Shown one piece after another: positions 26,411 through 34,383 of a DNA stretch of 48,316 bases; within the stretch, counting starts at the first letter, position 1; each line of letters opens with the position of its first letter. The stretch is from contig NZ_VCNK01000036.1 of the NCBI RefSeq assembly GCF_006265095.1, positions 1 to 48,316 of the forward strand, given 5' to 3'. Both the position numbers and the translations under genes were made by a program. Source of the DNA: Phaeobacter sp. B1627 (GTDB lineage: Bacteria; Pseudomonadota; Alphaproteobacteria; Rhodobacterales; Rhodobacteraceae). The notes below the pieces were generated by a model. The model saw only the letters and a list, made by a program, of their open reading frames with translations, searched no databases and was not told the DNA's origin.

Positions 26411-26471
26411 TGGTATACCATCATACAATATGTCAATCGTGCTGTTCATTTTTGACCATTCGGGTATGGTC
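26411..26471. promoter_or_regulatory. Probable GntR operators between divergent genes
   Basis: The palindrome TGGTATACCA (26411-26420) has the shape of FadR-subfamily GntR operators. A second inverted repeat, GACCAT...ATGGTC (26454-26471), lies just before the regulator's ATG. Both are in the gap shared by the catabolic operon and the GntR gene, as expected for local repression and autoregulation. Confidence 0.6.
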
Positions 26472-26477
26472 GCGCCT

Positions 26478-27179
26478 ATGGAACAGTCAAAAGTAACGCT
26501 CGAAAAAATTGAAAATGCGCCGCAAACCCTTCGGGATATCGTGCAAAACCGCTTAAGAGAGGCCATTCTAAGCGGGCAATTCGCACCAGGGGCACGCTTG
26601 GTTGAGCGTCCGCTGTGCGAACAACTGGGGGTGAGCCGCACGGTGGTCCGCGAGACTATTCGCTATCTTGAGGCCGAGGGGCTGGTAGAGATCATCCCGA
26701 ACCGAGGGCCAGTTGTCGCGACGCTCAGCTGGGACCAGGCCAAGCAGGTTTATGATATCCGGCGCCAACTCGAAGGGGCTGCTGCTGTAGCTTGTGCGCA
26801 ATCGCACGGGAGCGATTTCGCCCCGAAGCTATCCGCTGCACTGGCCGCGCTTCAAAGTAAAATCCATGATACGGAATGGCGCGATTTTCTGCAGGCGACA
26901 ACGCATTTCTATGAGTTGATTTTTGCAGAGGCGGGCCACAGCATCGCCTGGGAGATTGTCCAGCGATTGAATGGCCGGATCAGCCGCTTGCGCACGCTCA
27001 CCCTCACGGACCGCACCCGCGAACGTTCAGGCATGAGCCATATGGTTGCAATCCATGATGCCATTTTGGGCCGTGACCCTCTTGCCGCTCAGCAGGCTGT
27101 CGAAGATCACATTGCTGATGCCGCCAAGGTCGCCAGCCGGTTTTTACAGACCTCCGACGCGGAGGTTGACCATGGCTGA
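26478..27179 (+). CDS. GntR-family (FadR subfamily) transcriptional regulator
   Basis: 233 residues from the ATG at 26478. An N-terminal winged helix (TLRDIVQNRLREAILSGQF... LCEQLGVSRTVVRETIRYLEAEGLVEIIPNRGPVV) is followed by an all-helical FCD ligand-binding domain (QVYDIRRQLEGAAAVACAQ, DFLQATTHFYELIFAEAGH, the H of MVAIHDAI, and EDHI near the end), whose His/Asp residues usually bind a metal and an acid ligand. Earlier in-frame starts exist at 26466 and 26430 but would run into the operator. It is divergent from the monooxygenase operon and is probably its ligand-responsive repressor. Confidence 0.88.
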   Translation: MEQSKVTLEKIENAPQTLRDIVQNRLREAILSGQFAPGARLVERPLCEQLGVSRTVVRETIRYLEAEGLVEIIPNRGPVVATLSWDQAKQVYDIRRQLEGAAAVACAQSHGSDFAPKLSAALAALQSKIHDTEWRDFLQATTHFYELIFAEAGHSIAWEIVQRLNGRISRLRTLTLTDRTRERSGMSHMVAIHDAILGRDPLAAQQAVEDHIADAAKVASRFLQTSDAEVDHG

Positions 27180-27255
27180 AGGGAACGGGACGGCTCCCCC
27201 TCCTTTTAGACCTCGCTCTGCATTTTGACCGCACCCTCACCAGAAGGACGCCGCT

Positions 27256-27636
27256 ATGGGCACATTTGACGAAGATCTGTTTCTGAAGGGGCTGGATCAG
27301 CGCAAAGCAACGCTGGGCGCTGACTATGTTGAAACAAACCTAGCCGCAGCCGACGATTTCACCAAACCATTTCAGGAAGCGATGACGGCATGGTGTTGGG
27401 GATTTGGCTGGGGAGATGACGTTATCGACGCCAAGACCAGATCAATGATGAACCTCTCCATGCTCGGCGCTTTGGGAAAGATGTCAGAGTGGGAATTGCA
27501 CTGCCGCGGGGCGATCAACAACGGTGTCTCCAAAGAGGAAATTCGCGCCATCATCCATGTCATTGCGATTTACTGCGGCGTCCCGCAGGGGTTGGAGTGT
27601 TTCAGGGCAGCCAGAAAGGTCTTTGATGAGGATTGA
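27256..27636 (+). CDS. Carboxymuconolactone decarboxylase-family protein
   Basis: 126 residues. The CMD/AhpD-like core is clear: MTAWCWGFGWGDDVIDAKTRSMMNLSMLGALGKMSEWELHC, then GAINNGVSKEEIRAIIHVIAIYCGVP, including the Glu and Cys-His of the catalytic helix pair. Family members decarboxylate gamma-carboxymuconolactone or act as small thiol oxidoreductases. Ribosome site AAGGA upstream of the ATG. It follows the GntR gene by 76 bp and may share its transcript; it might decarboxylate a pathway intermediate, but a stand-alone role is possible. Confidence 0.85.
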   Translation: MGTFDEDLFLKGLDQRKATLGADYVETNLAAADDFTKPFQEAMTAWCWGFGWGDDVIDAKTRSMMNLSMLGALGKMSEWELHCRGAINNGVSKEEIRAIIHVIAIYCGVPQGLECFRAARKVFDED

Positions 27637-28090
27637 TCACCCCCTGCGGGAGCTGCGGCCCTGCGCCCGGCCCGCCCTGACCGTCAATGAAGGCGATCAT
27701 CGCTTCAATGGGCGGTCGAGTTCCGCCTGAGCAAAACAGGCTGACGTCTTGGGCAATATCTCATTCGCCTGGCGCAGCACGCGGTCCTCACGTTCGAGAG
27801 CTTTTGCCCGATCGCGGTCCCCGGTTGCGAGACCATCGCGCATGGGGTGGGCTCATGTATCCCAGCAACCACGCTGGAGTCACAACGAGATCTACTCGCC
27901 ACCTCCACTTACAGCATTGAATTGATCAACAAATAATCGGATGTGGGCAAAAAGCCTATGACACCGACGAATGGGCTTTTCCAAAAGAGACCCGGAATTC
28001 TCGAAAGAGAGCCGCGGCTCTCCTTTGCCGGAGCGAAAACAGTTCTGCCAGAACACTGGCGCAGTTTTCAAACCGATAGAGGATTATCAA
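27637..28090. other. Gene-free leader of the peptide cluster
   Basis: 454 bp with no recognisable gene. It contains a loose inverted repeat AAAAAGCC...GGCTTTT (27949-27980, 17-nt loop) followed by CC, and the perfect palindrome listed at 28007-28022. The promoter of the peptide gene should lie here. Confidence 0.5.
28007..28022. promoter_or_regulatory. 16-bp perfect palindrome upstream of the peptide gene
   Basis: GAGAGCCGCGGCTCTC, 68 bp before the peptide ATG, with further AAA/TTT complementarity outside one mismatch. It could be an operator for the linked LuxR or winged-helix regulator, or a leader hairpin in the mRNA. Confidence 0.5.
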
Positions 28091-28507
28091 ATGTCTGATT
28101 ACACAGCCGCCGAATTGCAGGAAATGGAAGCAGAATTTTCGGCCATGGATGCCGAATTCGCGGGCCTCGGCCTGGAAGAACTGGACAGCGAATTCGGTGA
28201 GGCCTTTGCCGAATTGGACGCTGAACTGGACGCCGCAGGGATCAGCACGCTGGATGTCGAGGCGATGTCCATCGGCGAGATGGCCGAGAATGACTACGAT
28301 GCTCAGTTCATCGGGCGCTTCCTGCGCAACAAGGCCAAAAAGCTGATCGCCACCGTCGTCCGTCTGGTCAAGCGCTATGGCAAATGCGCCAAATGCGCAC
28401 CCAAGGTCCTGGCCGCCGTGAAGTACTTCAAGGCGAAGAAATATGCCTCCGCGATCCGCGCCGCCTATGACGCCTATCGCTGCATCCGGGCTTGCACCAA
28501 GACGTAA
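28091..28507 (+). CDS. Two-part precursor-like peptide: acidic leader, cationic four-cysteine C-terminus
   Basis: 138 residues, not matched to any family I know. Residues 1-~70 are very acidic with repeated EF/EL motifs (EMEAEF, MDAEF, LDSEF, LDAEL) and no signal peptide. Residues ~71-138 are strongly basic, rich in Lys, Arg, Ala and Tyr, and look like two amphipathic helices carrying C99-x2-C102 and C131-x3-C135, a pattern suited to a disulfide-linked helical hairpin. The split in charge is like a precursor whose acidic leader neutralises a membrane-active cationic product. The ATG at 28091 follows GAGGATTATCAA. Downstream subtilases could remove the leader. Antimicrobial or nucleic-acid binding roles are both possible. 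Confidence 0.75.
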   Translation: MSDYTAAELQEMEAEFSAMDAEFAGLGLEELDSEFGEAFAELDAELDAAGISTLDVEAMSIGEMAENDYDAQFIGRFLRNKAKKLIATVVRLVKRYGKCAKCAPKVLAAVKYFKAKKYASAIRAAYDAYRCIRACTKT

Positions 28508-28514
28508 CGCCCGC

Positions 28515-28548
28515 CCGCGAGACCATGCCCTCCCTCATGGTCTCGCGG
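28515..28548 (+). terminator. Strong hairpin after the peptide gene
   Basis: Perfect 13-bp stem (left arm CCGCGAGACCATG, right arm CATGGTCTCGCGG) with an 8-nt loop, starting 7 bp after the peptide stop. The following sequence is CT-rich but has no clean T-run. It probably acts as a partial terminator or 3' stabiliser, so that the peptide is made in excess over the enzymes downstream. Confidence 0.75.
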
Positions 28549-28600
28549 CCCTCTTCGCCTGGACCCAGAAAACGGCTGGCATGCCCAACAGGAGCTCCCA

Positions 28601-28870
28601 ATGACACGCCCCATCCTCCCAAGCGATCAAGAAGTGATCGATGCGTTTCTCGCCGAACATGAGGCGGCCGAGACCGAACCGCTGACACACGACGCCTCCA
28701 TCGATCAGTTGATTGCCCAGCTTGAGGCCAGTTTTGCAACCGTCAAACAACTGACCGAACCCGAACCGACCGGTGAAGACCGATTGCGTGACGCGGTGCG
28801 CGACCTCGCGACGCGCCTTGAGGAGATCGCCACTGATCTGGCTCAGATCAATCAGCAACTCAACGACTAA
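28601..28870 (+). CDS. Small acidic coiled-coil protein
   Basis: 89 residues, not recognised. It is strongly acidic with no cysteine, no signal peptide and two helical stretches: ~8-55 (EVIDAFLAEHEAAE..., IDQLIAQLEASFATVKQL) and ~58-88 (heptad pattern in RLRDAVRDLATRLEEIATDLAQI). Ribosome site AGGAG before the ATG. It sits between the cationic peptide and the first subtilase, 11 bp before the latter, so it is likely co-translated with it. Possible roles are a chaperone or neutralising partner of the basic peptide, or a cofactor of the protease. These are guesses from charge and position. Confidence 0.65.
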   Translation: MTRPILPSDQEVIDAFLAEHEAAETEPLTHDASIDQLIAQLEASFATVKQLTEPEPTGEDRLRDAVRDLATRLEEIATDLAQINQQLND

Positions 28871-28881
28871 AGGATAATGCA

Positions 28882-30555
28882 ATGCACGAGGTCACATCCC
28901 GCAAAGATCGCAAACCCACGCGTCAATTCATCATTGGGAAGCCAGCGACCCCGCCCGCCCATTTGCAGGAGGTCGATCTGGAAGCTCTCGGTGAAGAACT
29001 CACGCGGCGCCAGGTGCAAATCGCGGCCCAAACCGTTGAGGGCGATGCAACTGCCCCTCTGGCCTTCAAAGCGATGCGCGACCCGGACAGCCATCAAATC
29101 CACACCCTCCAGGTCGAGCTGACAGAGGCCCATGCCGATGAACTGCGCGCGCGCCATGGCGAAGCCTTGATCATCGAAGAAGATCACGACCTTGAGATGT
29201 TCACCATCAGCCCCGGCGCTGACGCTTTCGAAATGAGCATGGCGCGCCCTCTTGCGGCCCAAAGTGACGAGCTGAAAGTGACGTTGAAAGTGGTGGACGA
29301 AAACGATGCCCCGCTATCAAAGGTGCAGGTCGATCTTGCCGGTGATCTGTGGTCGGATCGCCAGTTGACCAGCACTCAGGGCAAGGTCACGCTCAAGCTG
29401 TTCGGCGAAACACTCGACAGCCTGACCCAGCTGCGTGTGAAGCCCGCAAATGGGTATTGGAGCCGCGTCATTGAAAGCCCGGCACTCGCAGCGCAAAACA
29501 ACGTGGTACGGCTCAGCCCGTTGCCGGTCTCGCTTGAGGGACCACAGGCCGATATGTGGGGAAACGAAGCGGTCGGCAATGTCGTGATGCCCGAAGGCAA
29601 TCGGGTGCGCGTCGCAGTGATCGACAGTGGATTTGCCGATGGGCACCCCGATGTGGTCGCGGCAGGTGGTCGCGGTTTTGCCGAAGGGGGCGATCCGGAA
29701 GAGGACTGGAAGACCGATGACAGCGGGCATGGCACCCATGTGGCCGGCACCATCGGCGCGCTGAACAATGCCATCGGCATGCGCGGTGTGGCAGACAAGG
29801 TCGATATTTTCGCGCTGCGCGTTTTTCCTGGGGCCAGCATCTCCAAGCTGATGGCCGCAATCGATACAGCCATCGAATTGCAGGTTGATGTTGTCAACAT
29901 GTCTCTGGGCGGCCCCAACCCCAGCGCGCTTCTGCAACAGCGCATGCAGGCGGCGCGGCAAGCGGGAATTCTTCTGGTGGCGGCTGCAGGCAATAATGCA
30001 GGCCCGGTGATGTACCCCGCCGCCTACCCTGAGGTGATGGCCGTGGCGGCGATCGGGAAGCAGGGCACATTCCCCGAAGACAGCTTCCACGCCCGACATA
30101 TCACCCAACACACCAGTACGGACGGCACCTATTTCGCAGCCGGCTTCACCTGCCGGGGGCCGGAGATAGATGTCTGTGGACCGGGGGTCGCGGTAATTTC
30201 AACCGTGCCAGGCGATAGTTATGTGGCAAACGATGGCACATCCATGGCTTCGCCCCATATCGCCGGTCTCGCGGCCGTCCTGCTGGCGCAAAACCCGGAC
30301 ATCCAAACGATGCCGCGCAGTGATGCCCGCTCTCAGGCATTGTTTCAATCGATTTTGAATGCGGCCCGCCCTCTGGGCCTGCCCGCTGAATTTCAGGGAC
30401 GCGGCCTGCCTGTCTTGACCGGAACCACGCCCCCTGCGCCCCAGCCTGGCGGTGGCGAGACGCCGGCACCTGTGGAGGACACTGGCCTCGATACGGTGGC
30501 CGACCTGATCCAAAAGGCGCTGGATGCGGCCAAACTGATCAAGGAACAAGCCTGA
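28882..30555 (+). CDS. Subtilisin-like serine protease (S8) with N-terminal pro/beta-sandwich region
   Basis: 557 residues. The catalytic triad is complete: D248 (RVAVIDSG), H283 (DSGHGTHVAGT), S454 (NDGTSMASPHIAG), with oxyanion N371 (AAAGNN). Residues ~1-120 form a non-secretory N-terminal part (prodomain-like), ~128-212 look like a beta-sandwich (KVTLKVVDENDAPL... GKVTLKLFG), and the C-terminus is a Pro-rich linker plus a short helix (~510-557). There is no signal peptide or membrane segment, so it appears to act inside the cell unless exported unconventionally. Being downstream of the peptide gene, it is the prime candidate for leader removal. Confidence 0.9.
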   Translation: MHEVTSRKDRKPTRQFIIGKPATPPAHLQEVDLEALGEELTRRQVQIAAQTVEGDATAPLAFKAMRDPDSHQIHTLQVELTEAHADELRARHGEALIIEEDHDLEMFTISPGADAFEMSMARPLAAQSDELKVTLKVVDENDAPLSKVQVDLAGDLWSDRQLTSTQGKVTLKLFGETLDSLTQLRVKPANGYWSRVIESPALAAQNNVVRLSPLPVSLEGPQADMWGNEAVGNVVMPEGNRVRVAVIDSGFADGHPDVVAAGGRGFAEGGDPEEDWKTDDSGHGTHVAGTIGALNNAIGMRGVADKVDIFALRVFPGASISKLMAAIDTAIELQVDVVNMSLGGPNPSALLQQRMQAARQAGILLVAAAGNNAGPVMYPAAYPEVMAVAAIGKQGTFPEDSFHARHITQHTSTDGTYFAAGFTCRGPEIDVCGPGVAVISTVPGDSYVANDGTSMASPHIAGLAAVLLAQNPDIQTMPRSDARSQALFQSILNAARPLGLPAEFQGRGLPVLTGTTPPAPQPGGGETPAPVEDTGLDTVADLIQKALDAAKLIKEQA

Positions 30556-30584
30556 GAAATCACCCCAAGGCTGCAAACATTACA

Positions 30585-30613
30585 GACTCCGCAGGGTGAA
30601 ACCTTGCGGAGTC
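30585..30613. terminator. Terminator between convergent genes
   Basis: 12-bp stem with one G-T pair (outer arms GACTCCGCA and TGCGGAGTC), 5-nt loop, followed by TTGAATTT. It lies 29 bp after the protease stop and before the convergent LuxR-type gene, so it probably ends the peptide-protease transcript. Confidence 0.75.
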
Positions 30614-30667
30614 TTGAATTTGGGATCGTAGCCTCGTTCAGCTGTGCCGTATCGCCCAGATATAATG

Positions 30668-31342
30668 TCAGGCATAATGCAACGTGGACTGTTCTGCCTT
30701 TCCCAATCCCGCCTGAACCGCCGATACTGCCAGCGCCGTGCGGTTCGCGGCACCTGTCTTTTGCATAATGGATTTCACATCACTCTTCACTGTGGTGAGC
30801 GGCACGCTCAGTGCGTGGGCGATCTCTTTGTTGGGCGCTCCGCGCAGCAACTGACCCAGGACTTGGGTTTCGCGTTGCGTCAAACCGGTCTGGATCGCCC
30901 GCAAACTGGCCAGCGGCCGGGTGCTTTGCACAAGCCGATGCAGGACATCCGCCGCCCCGTCCGGCAGCACCCGCTGACCTTCGGCAGCCAGCCGGATATA
31001 CTGTGGGAACGTCGACAGCGGCGCGCAGGACTGAACGCAGCCTGCAGGTCCGCAGGCAAAGATCCGGGCCAACTGCGCCGCGTCAAACCCCGGAACCACC
31101 AGCAAGGACCGCAACCGGGGTTTGTCCTGATGCAACTTTGACAACGCGCGAAAAACCACCTCCGACAGCCCCTCGCCCATATCCACCACAAGCACATCTG
31201 CCGCGCCCGAGGCGTTGCCCCCGCACCTGCAAAGCGTCAGAAAATCCTCGACTGAGACGGCAAAGCGAATGCCATCCTGCTCCAGCACTGCGCCCAAAGC
31301 CGATGTGAAAAACGAATTTCTAGACACCAATAAAACCTTCAT
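30668..31342 (-). CDS. LuxR-type regulator with degenerate receiver domain
   Basis: 224 residues. The C-terminal helix-turn-helix is typical (LTQRETQVLGQLLRGAPNKEIAHAL...TTVKSDVKSIMQKTGAANRTALA, ~152-206). The N-terminal ~120 residues have receiver-like strands (MKVLLVSRNSFFTSAL, DVLVVDMGEG), but the acidic pair after the first strand is missing (SRN), so normal phosphorylation is doubtful. No kinase is nearby. It is convergent with the protease and divergent from the winged-helix/TPR gene, and probably controls this cluster. Confidence 0.85.
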   Translation of the reverse strand: MKVLLVSRNSFFTSALGAVLEQDGIRFAVSVEDFLTLCRCGGNASGAADVLVVDMGEGLSEVVFRALSKLHQDKPRLRSLLVVPGFDAAQLARIFACGPAGCVQSCAPLSTFPQYIRLAAEGQRVLPDGAADVLHRLVQSTRPLASLRAIQTGLTQRETQVLGQLLRGAPNKEIAHALSVPLTTVKSDVKSIMQKTGAANRTALAVSAVQAGLGKAEQSTLHYA

Positions 31343-31773
31343 GGTGCGGTCCCCCGTTGAAAATGCAAAATTTTAAAACACAGCCATGATGGCGGAGCCG
31401 CGTTAGTCCGCCGTAAAGCTTCCTCAGCGTGAGCTTTCGAGGTCGAGCGGGAAAAACAAACTGAAAGCTCAAGCCAGTGCGCGACACAGACGGTCCCGCA
31501 ACTGCGCCTTTGGCCATCACGTAACGCGGCTGGCCGGGAAACGTTAACGCTTCACTAACGGCAGCCTTGGCAAAGTGATTCCTGCATTTGGACGGGAAGT
31601 GGAAAATGCTTTTGAACACAGAACATTTTGAATACGCCTTAGACGCAAGTGGAAAGCCGTCCTTTTCGCAGCCCGATTTTCCATCAACACATGGATCCGG
31701 CGCTGCGAGCACGAGGGCGCACGTTAGTCCCTCTTCTCTTCCAAATGCACCAGTTTCTCCACATAATCAGGGC
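31343..31773. other. Divergent regulatory region of the peptide cluster
   Basis: 431 bp between two regulator genes. It holds an inverted repeat AAAGCT...AGCTTT (31415-31437), a further AAAGCT at about 31463, and the palindrome CGTTAACG (31542-31549). These are candidate sites for the flanking regulators. The right part (from 31588) is open in frame with the next gene and might encode a disordered N-terminal extension. Confidence 0.45.
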
Positions 31774-33498
31774 ATGACAGCGCCAACACAGACCGTTGCG
31801 AGGCTTTTTGTAATCGGACCGCTCAGGCTGACTGACGGGGCCGGAAATTCGGTCACGCCCCGCAGCAAGAAGGCCTGTGCGCTTCTGGCTCTTCTGGCGC
31901 TGGCACCCCGTTGCCAACGCACAAGGGTCTGGTTGCGCGACAAACTCTGGAGCGAAAGTTGCGAACGCAAATCCTCCACAAGCCTGCGGCAACTGCTCTT
32001 CGAGCTGCGCCGTGATCTTGGCGGGCTGTTCGATGCCATGCTCGAAGTGGATCGGCACGCCATCATGCTGAGGCGCGATGCGGTCTGGATCGACATCCGC
32101 AACGTCGAGACAGATCCAAACACGCTGACAGCGCTGAGGATCACGCCGGACACCGACCTGCTCGAAGGGATCGATGTGGCGGACGAAGAATTCGAAGACT
32201 GGTTGCTGCTCGAACGTCAGGCCTGGCACAACCGCGCGACGGACCTCTTCGCGCAAATCACGGACCTGTCCACGGCTTCTGCCGCGCGCAGCCTGCCACA
32301 GGCGGCACTCTTTGCCGAAACGATCCCGGAGCCCCGGCTGCGTGTGGGGGTGCTGCCGAATATCCAGCAAGGTTGCGATGCCGATACCGCCTTTGTCGCC
32401 GACCACCTTGTCGAGGGGATCGTCAAAAACCTCAGAGAGTTGCACCCGCTGGACATCTACGACTTGCGCGATACCAGCGGCCCGTCCGACGGGCTCGTAG
32501 GCTCCGGCAACACGGATCATTTGCTCCGGGTTCGGGCGCTGCAGATCCGCCATACCCTGACATTGACCTTCTTCCTCTACTCGGCCAGGAACATGTCTCT
32601 GGAGTGGAGCCAATCCATTCAGACAAGCGTCGACGAGGCCCTGAACTTTGACAGCTATGTGCTGGCGGGGTTCATCAACCAGAACGTCGACCGTATCTCG
32701 CGCCATTTCGAACAGCGTCAGACAACCGAATTGGCGGAACAGCCCAAGCCAATTGTGGCCGCCATGTCGGCGCTGAACATGATGTTCCGGCTTGACGATC
32801 GCGCCCTGGAAAACGCCGAAGCCATGCTTCGCAACCACGCAGATACTGCCTCATCGGGTCTATTCGATGCTATGCGCGCCTATGCGGCCAGTTTTAAAGT
32901 GGGGGAAAACCTTGGCAGGCTTCAGTCTGATGACGTGAACGCCACAAGTGATCTGGCCCGTGGCGCTCTGAGCGGTAACCCGTTCAATTCCATCTCGCTT
33001 GCCTGCCTGGCGCATGCGATGGGCTATGTGTTCCATGAACATGGGCTGGCCAGTGATCTTCTGGACAAGGCACTGCGGCTCAACCCCAACCAGGCGTTTG
33101 TGTGGGATCACTATGCGCTCAACCGCATGTATGTGGGCGATTACGAAGCGGCCCACAAAGCGGCCGAGCGCGCGGTCTATCTGGGCAGTTTCAGCCCGCT
33201 CAGCTACAGCTATGACACCACACTAGCGATGACCTCGACGATGCTCGGCCGCAATCAGCTGGCCATCGCATCCAGCCGGAACGCTTTGCGCAAACAACCA
33301 AATTTTGCGGCAGCCATGCGATATCTGCTTGTAAACCTCTCAAAAACCGACCGCGAGGAAGAGGCCCGCAGCACCTATGCGGCGTTGTTGAAACGCGATC
33401 CCGATTTTGCTGACCCAGAGATCCAGAAAACCCGTTTCCGCCTTGTTCAGAAAGGCACTGAAACCGACCTGATTTCAACAATCAAAAAATTTACATAA
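31774..33498 (+). CDS. SARP-like winged-helix regulator with TPR domain
   Basis: 574 residues from the ATG at 31774. A winged-helix domain of the OmpR/SARP kind opens the protein (LFVIGPLRLTDGAGNSVTPRSKKACALLALLALAP... LRDKLWS... SSTSLRQLLFELRRDLG), followed by a BTAD-like helical part, a middle domain (~190-330) and C-terminal TPR-type helices (~370-570, e.g. LLDKALRLNPNQAFVWDHYALNRMYVGDYEAAHKAAERA). There is no transmembrane segment. The frame is open back to 31588 with another ATG at 31606 preceded by GGAAGTGG, giving a disordered Ser/Pro-rich extension; I prefer the start at the domain edge. It precedes the PAP2-like enzyme by 12 bp and probably activates the cluster. Confidence 0.82.
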   Translation: MTAPTQTVARLFVIGPLRLTDGAGNSVTPRSKKACALLALLALAPRCQRTRVWLRDKLWSESCERKSSTSLRQLLFELRRDLGGLFDAMLEVDRHAIMLRRDAVWIDIRNVETDPNTLTALRITPDTDLLEGIDVADEEFEDWLLLERQAWHNRATDLFAQITDLSTASAARSLPQAALFAETIPEPRLRVGVLPNIQQGCDADTAFVADHLVEGIVKNLRELHPLDIYDLRDTSGPSDGLVGSGNTDHLLRVRALQIRHTLTLTFFLYSARNMSLEWSQSIQTSVDEALNFDSYVLAGFINQNVDRISRHFEQRQTTELAEQPKPIVAAMSALNMMFRLDDRALENAEAMLRNHADTASSGLFDAMRAYAASFKVGENLGRLQSDDVNATSDLARGALSGNPFNSISLACLAHAMGYVFHEHGLASDLLDKALRLNPNQAFVWDHYALNRMYVGDYEAAHKAAERAVYLGSFSPLSYSYDTTLAMTSTMLGRNQLAIASSRNALRKQPNFAAAMRYLLVNLSKTDREEEARSTYAALLKRDPDFADPEIQKTRFRLVQKGTETDLISTIKKFT

Positions 33499-33510
33499 AG
33501 GGAGACGACA

Positions 33511-34383
33511 TTGGATATTGAAGAGATTTTGACCCAGCACAGGTTCACTGTGACATCCACTGGCCTGCGCCTTGACGGTCAGACCGAAGCGCCGGTTGAC
33601 AATCCTGACACGGCGGCAGCCGGAGGCGCGGCATTGTCGCTCTTGTCTCTGAACCGCAATCGCAACAGGAACAGAAACCGCAATCGGAACAGAAATCGCA
33701 ACAGGAACAGAAATCGGAACCGGTCGCTTGACATCGGGACGAGCGCAGCGCCGCAGGAGCCGTGGAAAGAACGCGAACGGTTGCATGATCTACGCTCCGA
33801 ATGGCAAGATCTGCCTTTGCCGTTGCCGCCGAACGCCGAAGGGCTGCGCAGGCAGGCGCTCGATCTGCTGGTCAAGCAAGCATTGCGTGCGACACCGCAG
33901 GAGGCCAGTCGTGAAACAGAAATCTTGCGCGAGGCAGCTATCGAACTCTCCGGCTATCTGCGCCCCTTGGGGGTCGAAGAACTCGGCAGCTACGGCGCCA
34001 CCGAAACTCTGTTCTATCTTATCCTGGCCCTGACCGACGAAATTGGCCTGCGCTATAAGGATCGCTACAACGTTCTGCGTCCCAACCAGATTGAACCGCG
34101 CCTGCGTCCAGTCCTGCCCAATCCGCCGCATCAATCCTATCCGTCGAACCACTCCTTCCAATCGTTTTCGATCGCATTTTTGTTCTCGCGGATCGTGCCG
34201 GAACACCCGGCCAGCTCCGAGTTGTTCAACAGTGCGCGGCGGATTGCGGAAAACCGCGAATGGGCCGGATTGCACTACGCTTGCGATACGCAGGCGGGGT
34301 ATCAACTGGCCCGTATGGTCGCGCCGGTTCTTGAAACAGTCTGCAAAGAGCAAATGCTCGCAGCCCAGGCGGAGTGGCTCTGA
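33511..34383 (+). CDS. PAP2/vanadium-haloperoxidase-fold enzyme with Asn-Arg repeat
   Basis: 290 residues. The full phosphatase/haloperoxidase signature is present: K183-x6-R190-P191, P211-S-N-H214 (usual PSGH), and R249-x5-H255-x3-D259. There are no obvious membrane helices, which favours the soluble haloperoxidase-like branch over membrane lipid phosphatases; which reaction it performs cannot be told from sequence. Residues 48-71 are twelve Asn-Arg dipeptides. The start is TTG at 33511 with GGGAG at 6-nt spacing. The stop overlaps the ATG of the second subtilase. In this cluster it might halogenate or dephosphorylate the Tyr-rich peptide; that is speculation. Confidence 0.8.
   Translation: MDIEEILTQHRFTVTSTGLRLDGQTEAPVDNPDTAAAGGAALSLLSLNRNRNRNRNRNRNRNRNRNRNRNRSLDIGTSAAPQEPWKERERLHDLRSEWQDLPLPLPPNAEGLRRQALDLLVKQALRATPQEASRETEILREAAIELSGYLRPLGVEELGSYGATETLFYLILALTDEIGLRYKDRYNVLRPNQIEPRLRPVLPNPPHQSYPSNHSFQSFSIAFLFSRIVPEHPASSELFNSARRIAENREWAGLHYACDTQAGYQLARMVAPVLETVCKEQMLAAQAEWL
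33652..33723 (+). repeat. (Asn-Arg)12 coding repeat
   Basis: 72 bp encoding twelve successive Asn-Arg dipeptides. Asn uses AAC and AAT while Arg uses CGC, CGG, AGG and AGA, yet a 17-bp string (CGCAACAGGAACAGAAA) recurs exactly 36 bp apart (33661, 33697). This suggests an old duplication of a 12-codon unit under selection for the protein sequence. Confidence 0.9.

Noticed and set aside
27687-27920. Short open frames in the leader of the peptide cluster
   Set aside because: Low-complexity, Arg/His-rich translations on both strands without starts supported by ribosome sites.
33652-33723. Short repeats as a CRISPR array
   Set aside because: No spacers; the repeat is in-frame and encodes Asn-Arg dipeptides within an enzyme gene.
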